Source of the DNA: Candidatus Jettenia caeni
Lineage (GTDB): Bacteria > Planctomycetota > Brocadiia > Brocadiales > Brocadiaceae
Length of the DNA: 64,000 bases
NCBI GenBank assembly: GCA_000296795.1
Contig: BAFH01000004.1
Span: 1,116,001 to 1,180,000, forward strand
Direction of reading: 5' to 3'
The notes under the pieces are model-generated. The model did no database searches. It saw nothing but the letters and a program-made list of their open reading frames with translations, and was not told where the DNA came from. The translations under genes and the position numbers were made by a program. Below, piece by piece: positions 55,293 to 64,000 of the stretch (positions are counted from its first letter, which is position 1; every line of letters begins with the position of its first letter).

Positions 55293-56366
55293 TTATCCAT
55301 AAACTACCAGTTCATACTCCATACTTCCCAATCCTATCTCCTGCGCATAGCGAATTTGAATGGTATAATCAATATCAGGCCAGGCATCTTTGAAAAAATC
55401 CGTTCCCATGCGTTCCTGAATAATATCCGTTGTTGCCTTTTCAATAGCAACAGGGTCACAGGATGCCATAATACCGATATCCGCAATCTCCGGGTCATAG
55501 GCTGTATCCATACAGTCACAATGCCTGGTAATATGTGTCAGGAAATTGAAAAAGACTGTTTTCCCTGCCTTTCCCTTGAGAATGGCCAAACAGTATTCAG
55601 CTACTTTTTTTTGTAGATTAACCGTACTCTCATCCCAGGAAATCTCCACAGCATCAAACTGACATACGGCCAGACACTCACCGCAGCCAACACATATCCT
55701 GGGATCGATGATGGCATAGCGCTCACCCATTTTTATTGCTCCCACAGGACACCACCTGCCACATACACCACAGGTACTACACCGTTTTTTAAGAATTTGA
55801 GGAATAACGCCGGAATGTTGCGCCAATTTTCCGCCACGCGATGAGAGCCCCATCCCAATATTCTTCAACGTAGCTCCCATACCTGCCATCATATGCCCTG
55901 TTACGTGAGCAATTGAGATGATAACATTAGCTGCCCTGGCTATCCCCGCAACATAGGCATATTTGCATAATTTCTGATTAATCTCCACTTGTACATCATG
56001 CTCACCCCAAAGCCCATCTCCAATAAGAATGGGAGCGCCAATATTCTCGTAACGGAAGCCATGTTCATATGCATGAGAGATATGATCAACAGCATTGGCA
56101 CGGCTGCCGGCATACAATGTGTTTGTTTCTATCAAAAAGGGCTTTCCACGATACTCTTTTACTTTATCTACAACAGCCTTTACAATAGGCGGCTTAAGGT
56201 GGCCGATATTCCCTTTTTCTCCAAAACTCGTTTTCACCGCCACCATATCATTTTTATCAATTGCATCTTTAAATCCTGCAAAATCAAATAGCCGGCTTAT
56301 CTTTTGTGCATGAGAGGAAACGTCCTCACCATGTTCCGTTTTCATAAAATAAACCTTACTCTTCAT
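55293..56366 (-). CDS. DUF362 family protein with two 4Fe-4S ferredoxin motifs
   Basis: A 357-residue protein. The DUF362 region (VAVKTSFGEKGNIGHLKPP, GMGATLKNIGMGLSSRGGK) surrounds a ferredoxin insert with CSTCGVCGRWCPVG and CVGCGECLAVCQFDAVEI, two classic CxxCxxCxxxCP-type sites (about 195-235). The exact reaction of DUF362 proteins is not established; they are probably cytoplasmic electron-transfer or Fe-S proteins. The gene is convergent with the VWA gene, with 16 bp between stops. Confidence 0.88.
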   Translation of the reverse strand: MKSKVYFMKTEHGEDVSSHAQKISRLFDFAGFKDAIDKNDMVAVKTSFGEKGNIGHLKPPIVKAVVDKVKEYRGKPFLIETNTLYAGSRANAVDHISHAYEHGFRYENIGAPILIGDGLWGEHDVQVEINQKLCKYAYVAGIARAANVIISIAHVTGHMMAGMGATLKNIGMGLSSRGGKLAQHSGVIPQILKKRCSTCGVCGRWCPVGAIKMGERYAIIDPRICVGCGECLAVCQFDAVEISWDESTVNLQKKVAEYCLAILKGKAGKTVFFNFLTHITRHCDCMDTAYDPEIADIGIMASCDPVAIEKATTDIIQERMGTDFFKDAWPDIDYTIQIRYAQEIGLGSMEYELVVYG

Positions 56367-56516
56367 GCTTTCTCTCCATAAGACAACAAGAATTCAAATT
56401 TGAAAGGAATCTTATTATAGTGTAAAGTATCAAAATATTCAATTTGACAAACAATACTTAGCATTCTAATATTTAGGCTAAATTTTCATATTCTTACCGA
56501 TATTGTGAATCTTTAA

Positions 56517-58616
56517 ATGTTAGTTACACAATCTATTATCAAGACAACCTCACAGTCTCCATTAAACCAAACAATACAATACCTGAAAGGTGTTGGACCA
56601 AAACGGGGTGAAATCCTTGAACGGCTGGGTATCCGCACCATTCGTGATGTACTTTACTATTTCCCGCGCGATTATAAGGATCACACGAAAATCCAAAAAA
56701 TCTCCAAGGCAAAGATAGGCGCAAAGATTACTATTCAGGGCAAGGTACTCGGTGTACACGCCAGGATATCAAGAAACAGAAAACATATCGTTGAAGTCTT
56801 CGTTGGAGATGGAACAGGCACGATAGCAGCAACCTGGTTTAATCAACCTTTCCTTACCGATAAATTTCATATTGAAGATACCGTATTTTTACATGGAAAG
56901 GTAGGCGCATACAAATATCTGCAGTTATTAAGTCCGGAATATGAGATCGTTCAGAACGAAGATATCAGCGAGAAGGAAGGGAGTATTATTCCCATATATC
57001 CACTTACTGAACATATGAGTCAAACCCACTTCCGGAAGATTGTAGAAGAGGCAGTGCGCCATTTTACCGGTCATGTTGAAGAGATAGTACCCAAAGAACT
57101 CATGAAAAAAAATCGATTAATACCTATCCAGGACGCTCTAAGAGATATCCATTTTCCCAAAACATTTGAGCATTTGAAACATGCAAAATCCAAACTTATC
57201 TACGATGAGTTATTTATCCTTGAAATAGCTATGGCGCTCAGAAGGTGGAGTATAAAAGAAGAAACGGGAATCTCATTCAAAGCAGGACCTAATGTCGATA
57301 CCCATATTAGAAACCTCATACCTTTCACATTAACAAATGCACAGGAGCGGGTAATCCATGAGATTAAGAATGATATGCGCAGCAGTAAACCGATGAACCG
57401 ATTACTTCAGGGAGATGTAGGCTCAGGCAAAACTGTTGTGGCAATTTATGCAATCCTTATTGCCATTGCCAACGGTTACCAGGCTGCATTTATGGCCCCT
57501 ACTGAAATACTGGCTGAACAGCATTTTCATACCCTTAAAAAATACCTTATGTGTTCACATGTCAGGATACGATTATTGACAGGAGAATCGCATGCCAGGT
57601 ATAAAAAGAGCGATCTTGAGCAGGTCAAAACCGGGCAGGTCGATTTAGTTATTGGAACTCACGCCCTTATTGAAGAAACTGTCCAATTCAGAAAGCTAGG
57701 CCTCGTAGTAATAGACGAGCAGCATAAATTCGGTGTGGTACAACGCTTGAAACTCAAGGAAAAGGGATCTTGCCCCGATGTACTCATCATGACAGCAACC
57801 CCTATCCCTCGCACCCTTTCCCTCACTTTATTCGGTGATCTGGACATTTCAATACTGGATGAAATTCCACCAGGACGTTCTCCTATTAAGACCTTGTGGA
57901 TACCCAATGGTAAAGAAAAAAATGCCTATGACCTGATCCGGAGCGAAGTTGCTAAAGGCAGGCAGGTTTTTGTTGTTTATCCCCTCGTTGAGGAATCAGA
58001 GGTTCTTCATCTGAAAGCCGCTGTAACAGAGGCAAAAAGACTGCAACATGATATATTTCCAAATCTCAGGATAGGTTTGCTTCACGGGCAAATGAAATCT
58101 GGAGAAAAGGATAAAATTATGACAGATTTCAAAGAAAAAAGGTACGACATACTCGTCTCTACAATAATCATCGAAGTCGGTATCGATATACCGAATGCAA
58201 CCATAATGGTTATAGAACACGCCGAGCGCTTTGGACTCGCTCAGCTTCATCAACTCAGGGGACGCATAGGCAGGGGCAATGATCAGTCATATTGCCTGCT
58301 TTTTGGATATCCCAAAACACCGATATCACATGAGCGGCTGAAGATTATGACAAAAACCTGCGATGGATTCAAAATTGCAGAGATGGATTTCAGGCTCAGG
58401 GGGCCAGGGGAATTCTTCGGCACCCGTCAACACGGGTTGCCGGAACTCAGGATAAGTGATCTCATAAGAGACTTTCCCATACTCGTGCAGGCCCGTAAAG
58501 ATGCCTTTGAAATCATTTCCAAAGATCCGCATCTTGCTTCAGAGACACATCAAAAGATGAGACAAAAAGTCCTGGAAACTTTTCGGAACAGATTGGAACT
58601 TATTCATATAGGATAG
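56517..58616 (+). CDS. recG: ATP-dependent DNA helicase RecG
   Basis: A 699-residue RecG. The N-terminal wedge region starts YLKGVGPKRGEILERLGI and PRDYKDHT, followed by an OB fold. Motor motifs: Walker A GDVGSGKT (about 299-306), DEQHKFGV (about 399), TATPIPRTL, and motif VI QLRGRIGRG. The TRG-like FRLRGPGEFFGTRQHG follows. It reverses stalled forks and processes branched DNA. It appears intact at normal length. Confidence 0.95.
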   Translation: MLVTQSIIKTTSQSPLNQTIQYLKGVGPKRGEILERLGIRTIRDVLYYFPRDYKDHTKIQKISKAKIGAKITIQGKVLGVHARISRNRKHIVEVFVGDGTGTIAATWFNQPFLTDKFHIEDTVFLHGKVGAYKYLQLLSPEYEIVQNEDISEKEGSIIPIYPLTEHMSQTHFRKIVEEAVRHFTGHVEEIVPKELMKKNRLIPIQDALRDIHFPKTFEHLKHAKSKLIYDELFILEIAMALRRWSIKEETGISFKAGPNVDTHIRNLIPFTLTNAQERVIHEIKNDMRSSKPMNRLLQGDVGSGKTVVAIYAILIAIANGYQAAFMAPTEILAEQHFHTLKKYLMCSHVRIRLLTGESHARYKKSDLEQVKTGQVDLVIGTHALIEETVQFRKLGLVVIDEQHKFGVVQRLKLKEKGSCPDVLIMTATPIPRTLSLTLFGDLDISILDEIPPGRSPIKTLWIPNGKEKNAYDLIRSEVAKGRQVFVVYPLVEESEVLHLKAAVTEAKRLQHDIFPNLRIGLLHGQMKSGEKDKIMTDFKEKRYDILVSTIIIEVGIDIPNATIMVIEHAERFGLAQLHQLRGRIGRGNDQSYCLLFGYPKTPISHERLKIMTKTCDGFKIAEMDFRLRGPGEFFGTRQHGLPELRISDLIRDFPILVQARKDAFEIISKDPHLASETHQKMRQKVLETFRNRLELIHIG

Positions 58617-59075
58617 CAGTTCTCAAGCGCCCGATAATCTTAATCCAAATCTCTTCTGCTCCACCACTTCACAAGAAAAAAAGAAAACAATCATCAACCC
58701 GGTGAAGATAAAATTATACATAACCCTGGCCCGAAAAATATGAGCCATGTTACAGAGGTATACTGGCACAGGAGTGTGCTATGGCACACGGTGATAAACT
58801 CATAATGACATAGCGCTTTATTCTCTTATCATTCTATCGCTAGAAATATAGTAACATACACTAAACCTTCGGCAATTTTAAGATACAGGGAAGCAAGGCT
58901 TTAGCCTTGCCTCCCTGCCAGAATTCCATGGGCCGGAACTTTTTGAATAACATATTTCTCAAAGGTATTCATTTTGCTTACAGGTACATACATGATCGTT
59001 CGGCTATTGGAGACGTGATGAAGGGCTACGGTTACCCGGTCGTTCATCGGGAAAGGTTACATGCCGACCTCTCTC
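58617..59075. other. gene-free region after recG with a strong hairpin
   Basis: A near-perfect palindrome lies at 58886-58917 (CAGGGAAGCAAGGCT-TT-AGCCTTGCCTCCCTG). It has no T-run and looks like an interspersed repeat rather than a terminator. Around 58755-58800 there are GTGTGC/GGCACA words. No RNA or protein gene is supported; a 112-codon frame at 58907 runs through the repeats and is not credible. Confidence 0.55.
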
Positions 59076-59256
59076 CTGGTACACTGTCAATAGAATTCAT
59101 GATAATACGATTTGTATCGGTTCAACTGCATGGGGCTGGGGTATTGTCCGAAGCAATCCCCCGGACATTTCACAAGAGATTGCTTCGGGAAAATACCCAT
59201 CGCAATGACACATACGAGAGAGTCTATTATGATAAATTAAGTTGACAGTGTACCAG
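59076..59256. mobile_element. 181-bp inverted-repeat-flanked element (MITE-like) with a nested palindrome
   Basis: Fifteen-bp perfect terminal inverted repeats CTGGTACACTGTCAA (59076-59090) and TTGACAGTGTACCAG (59242-59256) bound the element. Subterminal similarity continues inward (AATTCATGATAATA left, TATTATGATAAATT right). The centre holds a GCGATGGGTATT/CCGAAGCAATC palindrome (59130-59209) related to the repeat at 30.25 kb. No ORF and no clear target duplication were found. The size and structure suit a non-autonomous transposon or an IS end pair. Confidence 0.65.
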
Positions 59257-59270
59257 CCGAGCGATTAAGT
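59242..59270 (+). promoter_or_regulatory. possible hsp20 promoter using the element end
   Basis: TTGACA at 59242-59247, the right terminal repeat of the MITE-like element, lies 17 bp before a weak -10 candidate TTAAGT (59265-59270) and about 60 bases before the hsp20 start. The -10 match is poor, and no CIRCE-type operator is seen, so this is tentative. Confidence 0.25.
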
Positions 59271-59308
59271 TTTTATATTTTGTTCTTAATTTTGAAAGGG
59301 GGCACATC

Positions 59309-59764
59309 ATGGCAAGAGAAATTACAAAATGGTCACGCTTACCATCTATTACTTCACTACAGAATGAAATGAATCAGATGTTTGACCGGTTTTTTGGTGG
59401 TTGGGGTTCAACCGAACCTTTAATGGAAACCGGTATGTTGGCTCCGCCTGTTGATCTATCGGAAACAACAGATAAAATTATCGCAAAAGCAGAGGTACCA
59501 GGAGTTAACCCAAATGAAATAAATATTGCAATACAAAATAATACCCTTTTAATTAAAGGTGAGAAAAAAGAAGAGAAGGAGGAAAAGGGAAAAAGTTTCT
59601 ATCGTATGGAAAGGCGCTACGGAAGTTTCGCACGTACCATTGAACTTCCCACTTCTGTGGACCCGGATAAAATAACGGCAGAGTACAAACATGGTGTGCT
59701 TGAGATTACCATGGAAAAGAAAGAAGCAGTAAAACCAAAACAGATTTCAGTAAAGGTTGGCTAA
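59309..59764 (+). CDS. Hsp20/alpha-crystallin small heat-shock protein
   Basis: A 151-residue chaperone preceded by a strong AAGGGGG site. The N-terminus ends with MFDRFFGGWG. The alpha-crystallin domain (about 48-140) contains PPVDLSETTDKIIAKAEVPGV, FYRMERRYGSFARTIELP and EYKHGVLEITMEKKE, and the C-terminal ISV motif is of the IxI/V type that mediates oligomers. It holds unfolding proteins in the cytoplasm. It ends by overlapping the convergent rsmE gene by 4 bp. Confidence 0.94.
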   Translation: MAREITKWSRLPSITSLQNEMNQMFDRFFGGWGSTEPLMETGMLAPPVDLSETTDKIIAKAEVPGVNPNEINIAIQNNTLLIKGEKKEEKEEKGKSFYRMERRYGSFARTIELPTSVDPDKITAEYKHGVLEITMEKKEAVKPKQISVKVG

Positions 59765-60492
59765 ACAAAAAAGTAAAGAAGCATAGAAGTAATTGCAATA
59801 GCAGCGGTCTCAATCCTCAAGGTAGAAAGACCTATACTGATGGGCACAAAACCTGCTTTCTTTGCCATTTCAATTTCCGTATAAGTAAAACCCCCTTCAG
59901 GACCTATGAGACAGATAATCCTCTTGAGAGAAGGATATTCGTTCAATACACTCTTTAATGTTTTGGTATGGGTTTCTGTGCATGCGATGAGTGAAAGATC
60001 GTAATTACCGGCAGTTTTTATTAAGCTATCCAGAGGCATTACATCTTTTATTTTTGTAATAGAATTTCGTTTACATTGTTTCGATGCCTCAATAACTATT
60101 TTGTCCCATTTTTCTATCTTTGCTTCGGACCTGTCCCGGATATCGACAACGCTTCGTTCACAGTGGATTGGAATCAGAGTCTTTACCCCTAACTCTGCAC
60201 ATTTTTGGATTAAAAAGGTTGCAAGTTTCCCTTTAGGAATAGAAAAAGCAATAGTGATATCGACAGGCGCCTCCCTGTCAACAGCATTCGATCGTTCAAT
60301 ACATACTTTCAATGTATCATGGAATATTTCCGTAATACGGGCAAGATATTCAAATCCTTCTCCATCAAAGAGGGTTATTTTAGCTCCTAACTTTGCCCGT
60401 TTGACGTGTAAGATATGATGTGCTTCCCTGCCATCAAGCCAAATTTCATTCGTTGCAGGAGCGTTTGGTATGTAAAAACGATCTTGATGCAT
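59761..60492 (-). CDS. rsmE: 16S rRNA m3U1498 methyltransferase
   Basis: A 243-residue SPOUT methyltransferase. An N-terminal PUA-like barrel (HILHVKRAKLGAKITLFDGEG region) precedes the knotted domain with the signature LIGPEGGFTYTEIEMAKKAGF and the SAM-loop LSTLRIETAAIAI. The family methylates U1498 of 16S rRNA at N3. It follows rnfB by 19 bp on the minus strand, probably one transcript, although the roles are unrelated. Confidence 0.93.
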   Translation of the reverse strand: MHQDRFYIPNAPATNEIWLDGREAHHILHVKRAKLGAKITLFDGEGFEYLARITEIFHDTLKVCIERSNAVDREAPVDITIAFSIPKGKLATFLIQKCAELGVKTLIPIHCERSVVDIRDRSEAKIEKWDKIVIEASKQCKRNSITKIKDVMPLDSLIKTAGNYDLSLIACTETHTKTLKSVLNEYPSLKRIICLIGPEGGFTYTEIEMAKKAGFVPISIGLSTLRIETAAIAITSMLLYFFV

Positions 60493-60511
60493 CTTTATCA
60501 GGAAAGAATTT

Positions 60512-61339
60512 CTAAACTAACGCTGCTGTATGCGCAGCAAGGCTTTGTTCTCTCGCAAAGTTGATTATGGTATGATTAGGACACACCTCCACACATTTTC
60601 CGCATGAAGTGCATTTATTATAATCGATTACGGCAAGGTTATTCTGGACATGGATAGCATCGTATGGACAAATCTTTTCACATTGCTTACAAGCAATACA
60701 AGAATCCTGACAGATCTTTTTAGCAACAGCCCCCTTATCGAGGGATTTGCATCGTACGTGTACCATCTTTGATTCAGGTACTATGCTGATGATCTTTCTT
60801 GGGCAAACCGCCGCACACTTTCCACAACCCGTACAGCGCTCCTTTATCACCTGAGGAAGACCATCCTTGCCCATATACATTGCTTCGAATTTGCAGGCTT
60901 CTACACACGTGCCCAAACCAAGACAACCATAATCGCACCCGAGAAATCCACCGCCTACAATATGCGCAGCACGGCAATCCTGAATTCCATCATAAGTAAA
61001 TTTATCTTTAACACCCCTTGCATGGCACATCACAACGGAGATAACACGTTCTCTATTTTCGAATTTTACCCCCATGATATTTGCCACGAGTTTTGCTACA
61101 GCAGCCTGTCCCACCGTACAGCCACTTACGGGAGCTTTACCTTCCACAACAGCCTGGGCAAAACCACCACAACCAGGCTGACTACATGCCCCGCAGTTTG
61201 CGCCGGGAAGTACTTCGTTAATACTATCAATGCGCGGATCGACCTTTACCGCGAATTTATCTGATGCAATGGCCAATCCTATTCCAAAGACCATGCCTAA
61301 TATACTTAATGTTATCGCAGCGCCTAATATTAAATCCAT
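60512..61339 (-). CDS. rnfB: RnfB electron-transport complex subunit
   Basis: A 275-residue protein from ATG 61339; GGGGA about 7 bases upstream supports this start over a TTG at 61354. One N-terminal membrane helix (about 4-24) is followed by the Fe-S segment NCGACSQPGCGGFA and four CxxCxxC-type ferredoxin sites, the last being CTSCGKCVEVCP. It moves electrons between ferredoxin and the membrane part of the ion-pumping Rnf complex. The other rnf genes are not in this window. Confidence 0.92.
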   Translation of the reverse strand: MDLILGAAITLSILGMVFGIGLAIASDKFAVKVDPRIDSINEVLPGANCGACSQPGCGGFAQAVVEGKAPVSGCTVGQAAVAKLVANIMGVKFENRERVISVVMCHARGVKDKFTYDGIQDCRAAHIVGGGFLGCDYGCLGLGTCVEACKFEAMYMGKDGLPQVIKERCTGCGKCAAVCPRKIISIVPESKMVHVRCKSLDKGAVAKKICQDSCIACKQCEKICPYDAIHVQNNLAVIDYNKCTSCGKCVEVCPNHTIINFAREQSLAAHTAALV

Positions 61340-61359
61340 TTTGCTTCCCCACAAATGAG

Positions 61360-61911
61360 TTATTCAAAAATGTCTTTTAAATCTATTTCTAATCCCTCTA
61401 TTATCCTGGATTTCACTATTCCTTCTTTTTTAGATCTGCAGAACTCCGAATACGATCCCTTCTCTAAAGTCAATATTTCGATAGCTTTTTCATCAGGAAA
61501 TACCAGCCAATATTCCTTTACGCCATATTTTCTATAGATTTCTTTCTTTTCTACGGTATCATAAAAAGAAGAAGATGGAGATATTATTTCAATAATAAGG
61601 TCAGGCGTCCCCTGTATCGCATTTCTACCAATGATACTTTTATTTTCATTTCTAATAAAAATGATATCTGGTTGAAATATTTCATCATCATCAAAAATTA
61701 CATCCGTTGGAGCATTAAAAACCCTTCCGAGTCTTTTTCCCTTTACCCAACTCCATAGTAAAGTTCCTAAATTCATGGACACACCCTGATGATCTGGCGA
61801 TGGCGCTGGAACCATATGCAATTCCCCATGAAAAATCTCGTAGCGATTGTTATCATCTATCTTTAGATAGTCAGCGTATGTTATTTTTCTTTTATCAGTT
61901 ATAGATGCCAT
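61360..61911 (-). CDS. Uma2 family (DUF820) putative endonuclease
   Basis: A 183-residue PD-(D/E)xK fold protein. YADYLKIDDNNRYEIFHGEL is the N-terminal Uma2 segment, FQPDIIFIRNENKS the catalytic Asp strand, and GTPDLIIEIISPSSSFYDTVEKKEIYRKYGVKEYW the Glu-x-x and helix region. I placed the start at ATG 61911, with GGAAG just before it; a longer frame starts at 61926. Uma2 proteins are abundant in cyanobacteria and other phyla, and their biological role is uncertain. It sits between rnfB and ilvB on the same strand. Confidence 0.85.
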   Translation of the reverse strand: MASITDKRKITYADYLKIDDNNRYEIFHGELHMVPAPSPDHQGVSMNLGTLLWSWVKGKRLGRVFNAPTDVIFDDDEIFQPDIIFIRNENKSIIGRNAIQGTPDLIIEIISPSSSFYDTVEKKEIYRKYGVKEYWLVFPDEKAIEILTLEKGSYSEFCRSKKEGIVKSRIIEGLEIDLKDIFE

Positions 61912-62010
61912 CGCTTCTTCCTTCATTTAATTACGTATGATACACTGGAGACTTGGGATCCTACGGATATCGCCATCTGTAAAAACACAGAACATAGACA
62001 ATTAGTTCCA

Positions 62011-63684
62011 TTAAGCCATAGTCCCAATCATTCTATGGATTGCTTGCCCTGCGGGCACCATTGGGAAGACATTCTCACTTGGGTCTACTCTGAAATCCAT
62101 AATAACAGGACCATAGAGAGAAAATGCTTTTTCTATCGTCGGCCGGACATCTTCCTTCTTTTCAACCAGGAATCCTTTTGCGCCATATGCCTCTGCTAAC
62201 TTAACGAAATCCGGATTGCCGTCAAGATTAACACCAGAATAACGCTTGTTATAAAATAATTCCTGCCATTGCCGTACCATTCCAAGATATCCGTTATTCA
62301 ATATAGCTATTTTCACAGGAATATTTAAACGAACAACCGTACTGAGTTCCTGAATATTCATTTGAATACTGCCGTCTCCTGCAATATCTACCACAATTTT
62401 ATCGGGACACCCTAATTGAGCCCCTATAGCAGCAGGGAAACCATAACCCATAGTACCAAGCCCACCAGACGAGAGAAAAGTACGCGGTTTTGTAAACGTA
62501 AAAAATTGAGCCGCCCACATCTGATTTTGCCCTACTTCTGTCGTAATAATAGCGTTACCTCTGGCTACATCACAGATTTGTTCAATTACATATTGGGGTT
62601 TGATTACATTTCCATTATTATTGTAAGATAATGGGCTTTTTTCTTTCCAATGCCTGATTTTATCAAACCACTCTCTTCTCTCAACAAAATGGATATATTT
62701 TTTCAACTCTTTCAAAATATTTTTTGCATCGCCTACAACCGGAATATCTACCTCGATGCTCTTACTAATGGATGACGGATCAATATCAATATGAATAATT
62801 TTCGCATCGGGGGCAAATTCATCAATTTTCCCTGTAATACGGTCATCAAATCGTGCGCCAATCGCTATCAGAACGTCGGATTCGGTTACAGCAAAATTTG
62901 CGTAAGCAGTACCGTGCATTCCTAACATCCCCAAAGATAAGTGATGGTCTTCAGGAAAGCCTCCGAGACCCATAAGAGTCGTGGTTACCGGAAGGTTTCC
63001 TTTTTCCGAGAACTCAAGCAATTCCTTTGAGCAATCGGAGGCAATGATGCCTCCACCTGTGTAGACAACAGGTCGTTTAGAATTATTGATAACTTCAGCA
63101 GCAATCTTGATTTGGCGAATATTTCCTTCGTATTTGGGCTTATAGCCTGGTAAATTAACCTCTGCTGGTATTATCTCCTCGCACTTCTCCATAGTAATAT
63201 CCACAGGTAAATCAATCAGTACGGGACCCCGGCGCCCTGTATTCGCTATATAAAACGCCTCCTTTACAATCCTTGCAAGGTCTTTAATATCTTTTACGAG
63301 ATAACTGTGCTTCGTTATAGGGCGGGTAATACCGATGATATCAGCTTCCTGAAAGGCATCATTCCCGATAAGAAATGTTTTTACTTGTCCTGTTATAGCC
63401 ACGACAGGGATAGAATCCATGTAAGCCGTGGCAATAGCGGTAGCCAGATTTGTAGCGCCAGGCCCTGATGTGGCAAGACAAACACCTACTTTACCGGTAG
63501 CTCTGGCATATCCGTCTGCTGCATGACCAGCGCCCTGTTCATGTCTGGTTAAAATAAATTTTATGGGAGATTCAAATAATACATCAAATAATGGCAAAAC
63601 GGCGCCACCGGGGATTCCAAAGACATACTCAACCCCTTCCCGTATTAAAGCATCTACTAAAATTTGTGAACCTGTCTTAATCAT
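62011..63684 (-). CDS. ilvB: acetolactate synthase large subunit
   Basis: A 557-residue thiamine-diphosphate enzyme. Catalytic Glu49 lies in ILTRHEQGAGHAADGYARAT. The central domain has a QVKTFLIGNDAFQEADIIGI-type segment, and the ThDP/Mg motif is GDGSIQMNIQELSTV...NNGYLGMV. It condenses two pyruvates to acetolactate, the first step of valine and leucine synthesis, and makes acetohydroxybutyrate for isoleucine. The small subunit gene ilvN/ilvH is not seen downstream; Uma2 and rnfB follow instead, so it must lie elsewhere. Confidence 0.93.
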   Translation of the reverse strand: MIKTGSQILVDALIREGVEYVFGIPGGAVLPLFDVLFESPIKFILTRHEQGAGHAADGYARATGKVGVCLATSGPGATNLATAIATAYMDSIPVVAITGQVKTFLIGNDAFQEADIIGITRPITKHSYLVKDIKDLARIVKEAFYIANTGRRGPVLIDLPVDITMEKCEEIIPAEVNLPGYKPKYEGNIRQIKIAAEVINNSKRPVVYTGGGIIASDCSKELLEFSEKGNLPVTTTLMGLGGFPEDHHLSLGMLGMHGTAYANFAVTESDVLIAIGARFDDRITGKIDEFAPDAKIIHIDIDPSSISKSIEVDIPVVGDAKNILKELKKYIHFVERREWFDKIRHWKEKSPLSYNNNGNVIKPQYVIEQICDVARGNAIITTEVGQNQMWAAQFFTFTKPRTFLSSGGLGTMGYGFPAAIGAQLGCPDKIVVDIAGDGSIQMNIQELSTVVRLNIPVKIAILNNGYLGMVRQWQELFYNKRYSGVNLDGNPDFVKLAEAYGAKGFLVEKKEDVRPTIEKAFSLYGPVIMDFRVDPSENVFPMVPAGQAIHRMIGTMA

Positions 63685-63913
63685 TACTTTTCTATATTAT
63701 GAAAGATTATGGAAATATTCATTAAAATATAAAACATAATAAACATTAACTCTATTACAAGAAAAAGCGATTGCAGCATCCACCGCTTTCAGGATATGTT
63801 TCAACAGGAGTGCGTAAATTTAGTTAAACAAGTAGAAACCTATTTACAAATTTATAATCTGGCATGAATTTTGGCTGTTGACAGGGTCAATTCAGCATAA
63901 AACCGATACGCCT

Positions 63914-64000
63914 TTACTTATCAGTTTTTTCCTGTTCCATGTCCTCATCCAAATCTACATAATCTAAGTCTTCCATATCCTCGTACTTTGGTGGCTTATA
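63914..64000 (-). CDS. C-terminal end of an acidic protein, partial
   Basis: The minus strand reads openly from the window edge to a TAA at 63914-63916. The last residues are KPPKYEDMEDLDYVDLD followed by EDMEQEKTDK, a very acidic tail. The rest of the gene is outside the window and I cannot name it. It is on the ilvB strand, about 230 bp upstream of ilvB. Confidence 0.6.
   Translation of the reverse strand, partial: YKPPKYEDMEDLDYVDLDEDMEQEKTDK

Noticed and set aside
58907-59245. A 112-codon frame on the plus strand between recG and hsp20
   Set aside because: It runs through the palindromic repeat and the inverted-repeat element, and its translation resembles no family.

Overview
The window looks like a chromosomal segment of a Gram-negative, AT-rich bacterium with an outer membrane: it encodes ADP-heptose (LPS core) synthesis, outer-membrane lipoproteins, an RND pump with its outer-membrane channel, c-type cytochrome and RnfB. 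The mix of genes and the style of the proteins resemble anammox Planctomycetota (Candidatus Brocadia and relatives). That assignment is an impression from gene content and was not tested by any search.

Layout. 0-2.6 kb: four envelope genes on the plus strand, including a tandem pair of related coiled-coil/TPR lipoproteins. 2.6-8.4 kb: a minus-strand block with a hybrid sensor kinase, a REC-XRE response regulator, then hldE, gmhA and gmhB, so heptose synthesis sits directly behind a two-component pair. 8.7-12.1 kb: a persulfide dioxygenase-rhodanese fusion, a broken aldo/keto reductase fragment, a TauE/SafE-type (TSUP) exporter and a geranylgeranyl-reductase-like flavoprotein. 12.4-14.8 kb: a cellulose-synthase-like glycosyltransferase and an RluA-type pseudouridine synthase. 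15.0-20.2 kb: three secreted proteins (M6 metallopeptidase, a small beta-rich protein, a purple-acid-phosphatase-like enzyme), visibly richer in G+C than their surroundings and possibly acquired. 20.4-29.9 kb: a five-PAS membrane sensor kinase and an RND efflux operon with a candidate operator. 30-31.5 kb: a decayed group II intron and a cluster of palindromic repeats. 31.5-36.1 kb: a tight minus-strand operon of hflC, hflK, an AIR-synthase-like protein, a PIG-L/BshB-type deacetylase, a THEP1-type NTPase and a thiamine-binding-type protein. 36.4-39.1 kb: a PRPP-synthetase-like gene and a di-heme cytochrome.

39.9-53.0 kb is an accessory island. It holds an IS4/IS701-type deletion derivative that keeps both ends, an MNT antitoxin with a wrecked HepT toxin, a four-gene cluster hsdM-hsdS-AlbA_2/ATPase-hsdR, a TIGR02391-type gene broken by one frameshift, HicAB, a DUF433/DUF5615 pair and an IS3 remnant. 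This is the part most likely to contain an unusual defence arrangement: the AlbA_2 gene is translationally coupled to hsdS and placed before hsdR.

53.1-64 kb returns to core-like genes: a VWA-domain membrane protein, a DUF362 ferredoxin-type protein, recG, hsp20, rsmE, rnfB, a Uma2-type nuclease-fold protein and ilvB, plus the end of an acidic protein at the right edge. Short palindromic repeats starting GTCATT recur at about 30.25, 52.57 and 59.13 kb. No tRNA, rRNA, CRISPR array or recognisable riboswitch was seen.
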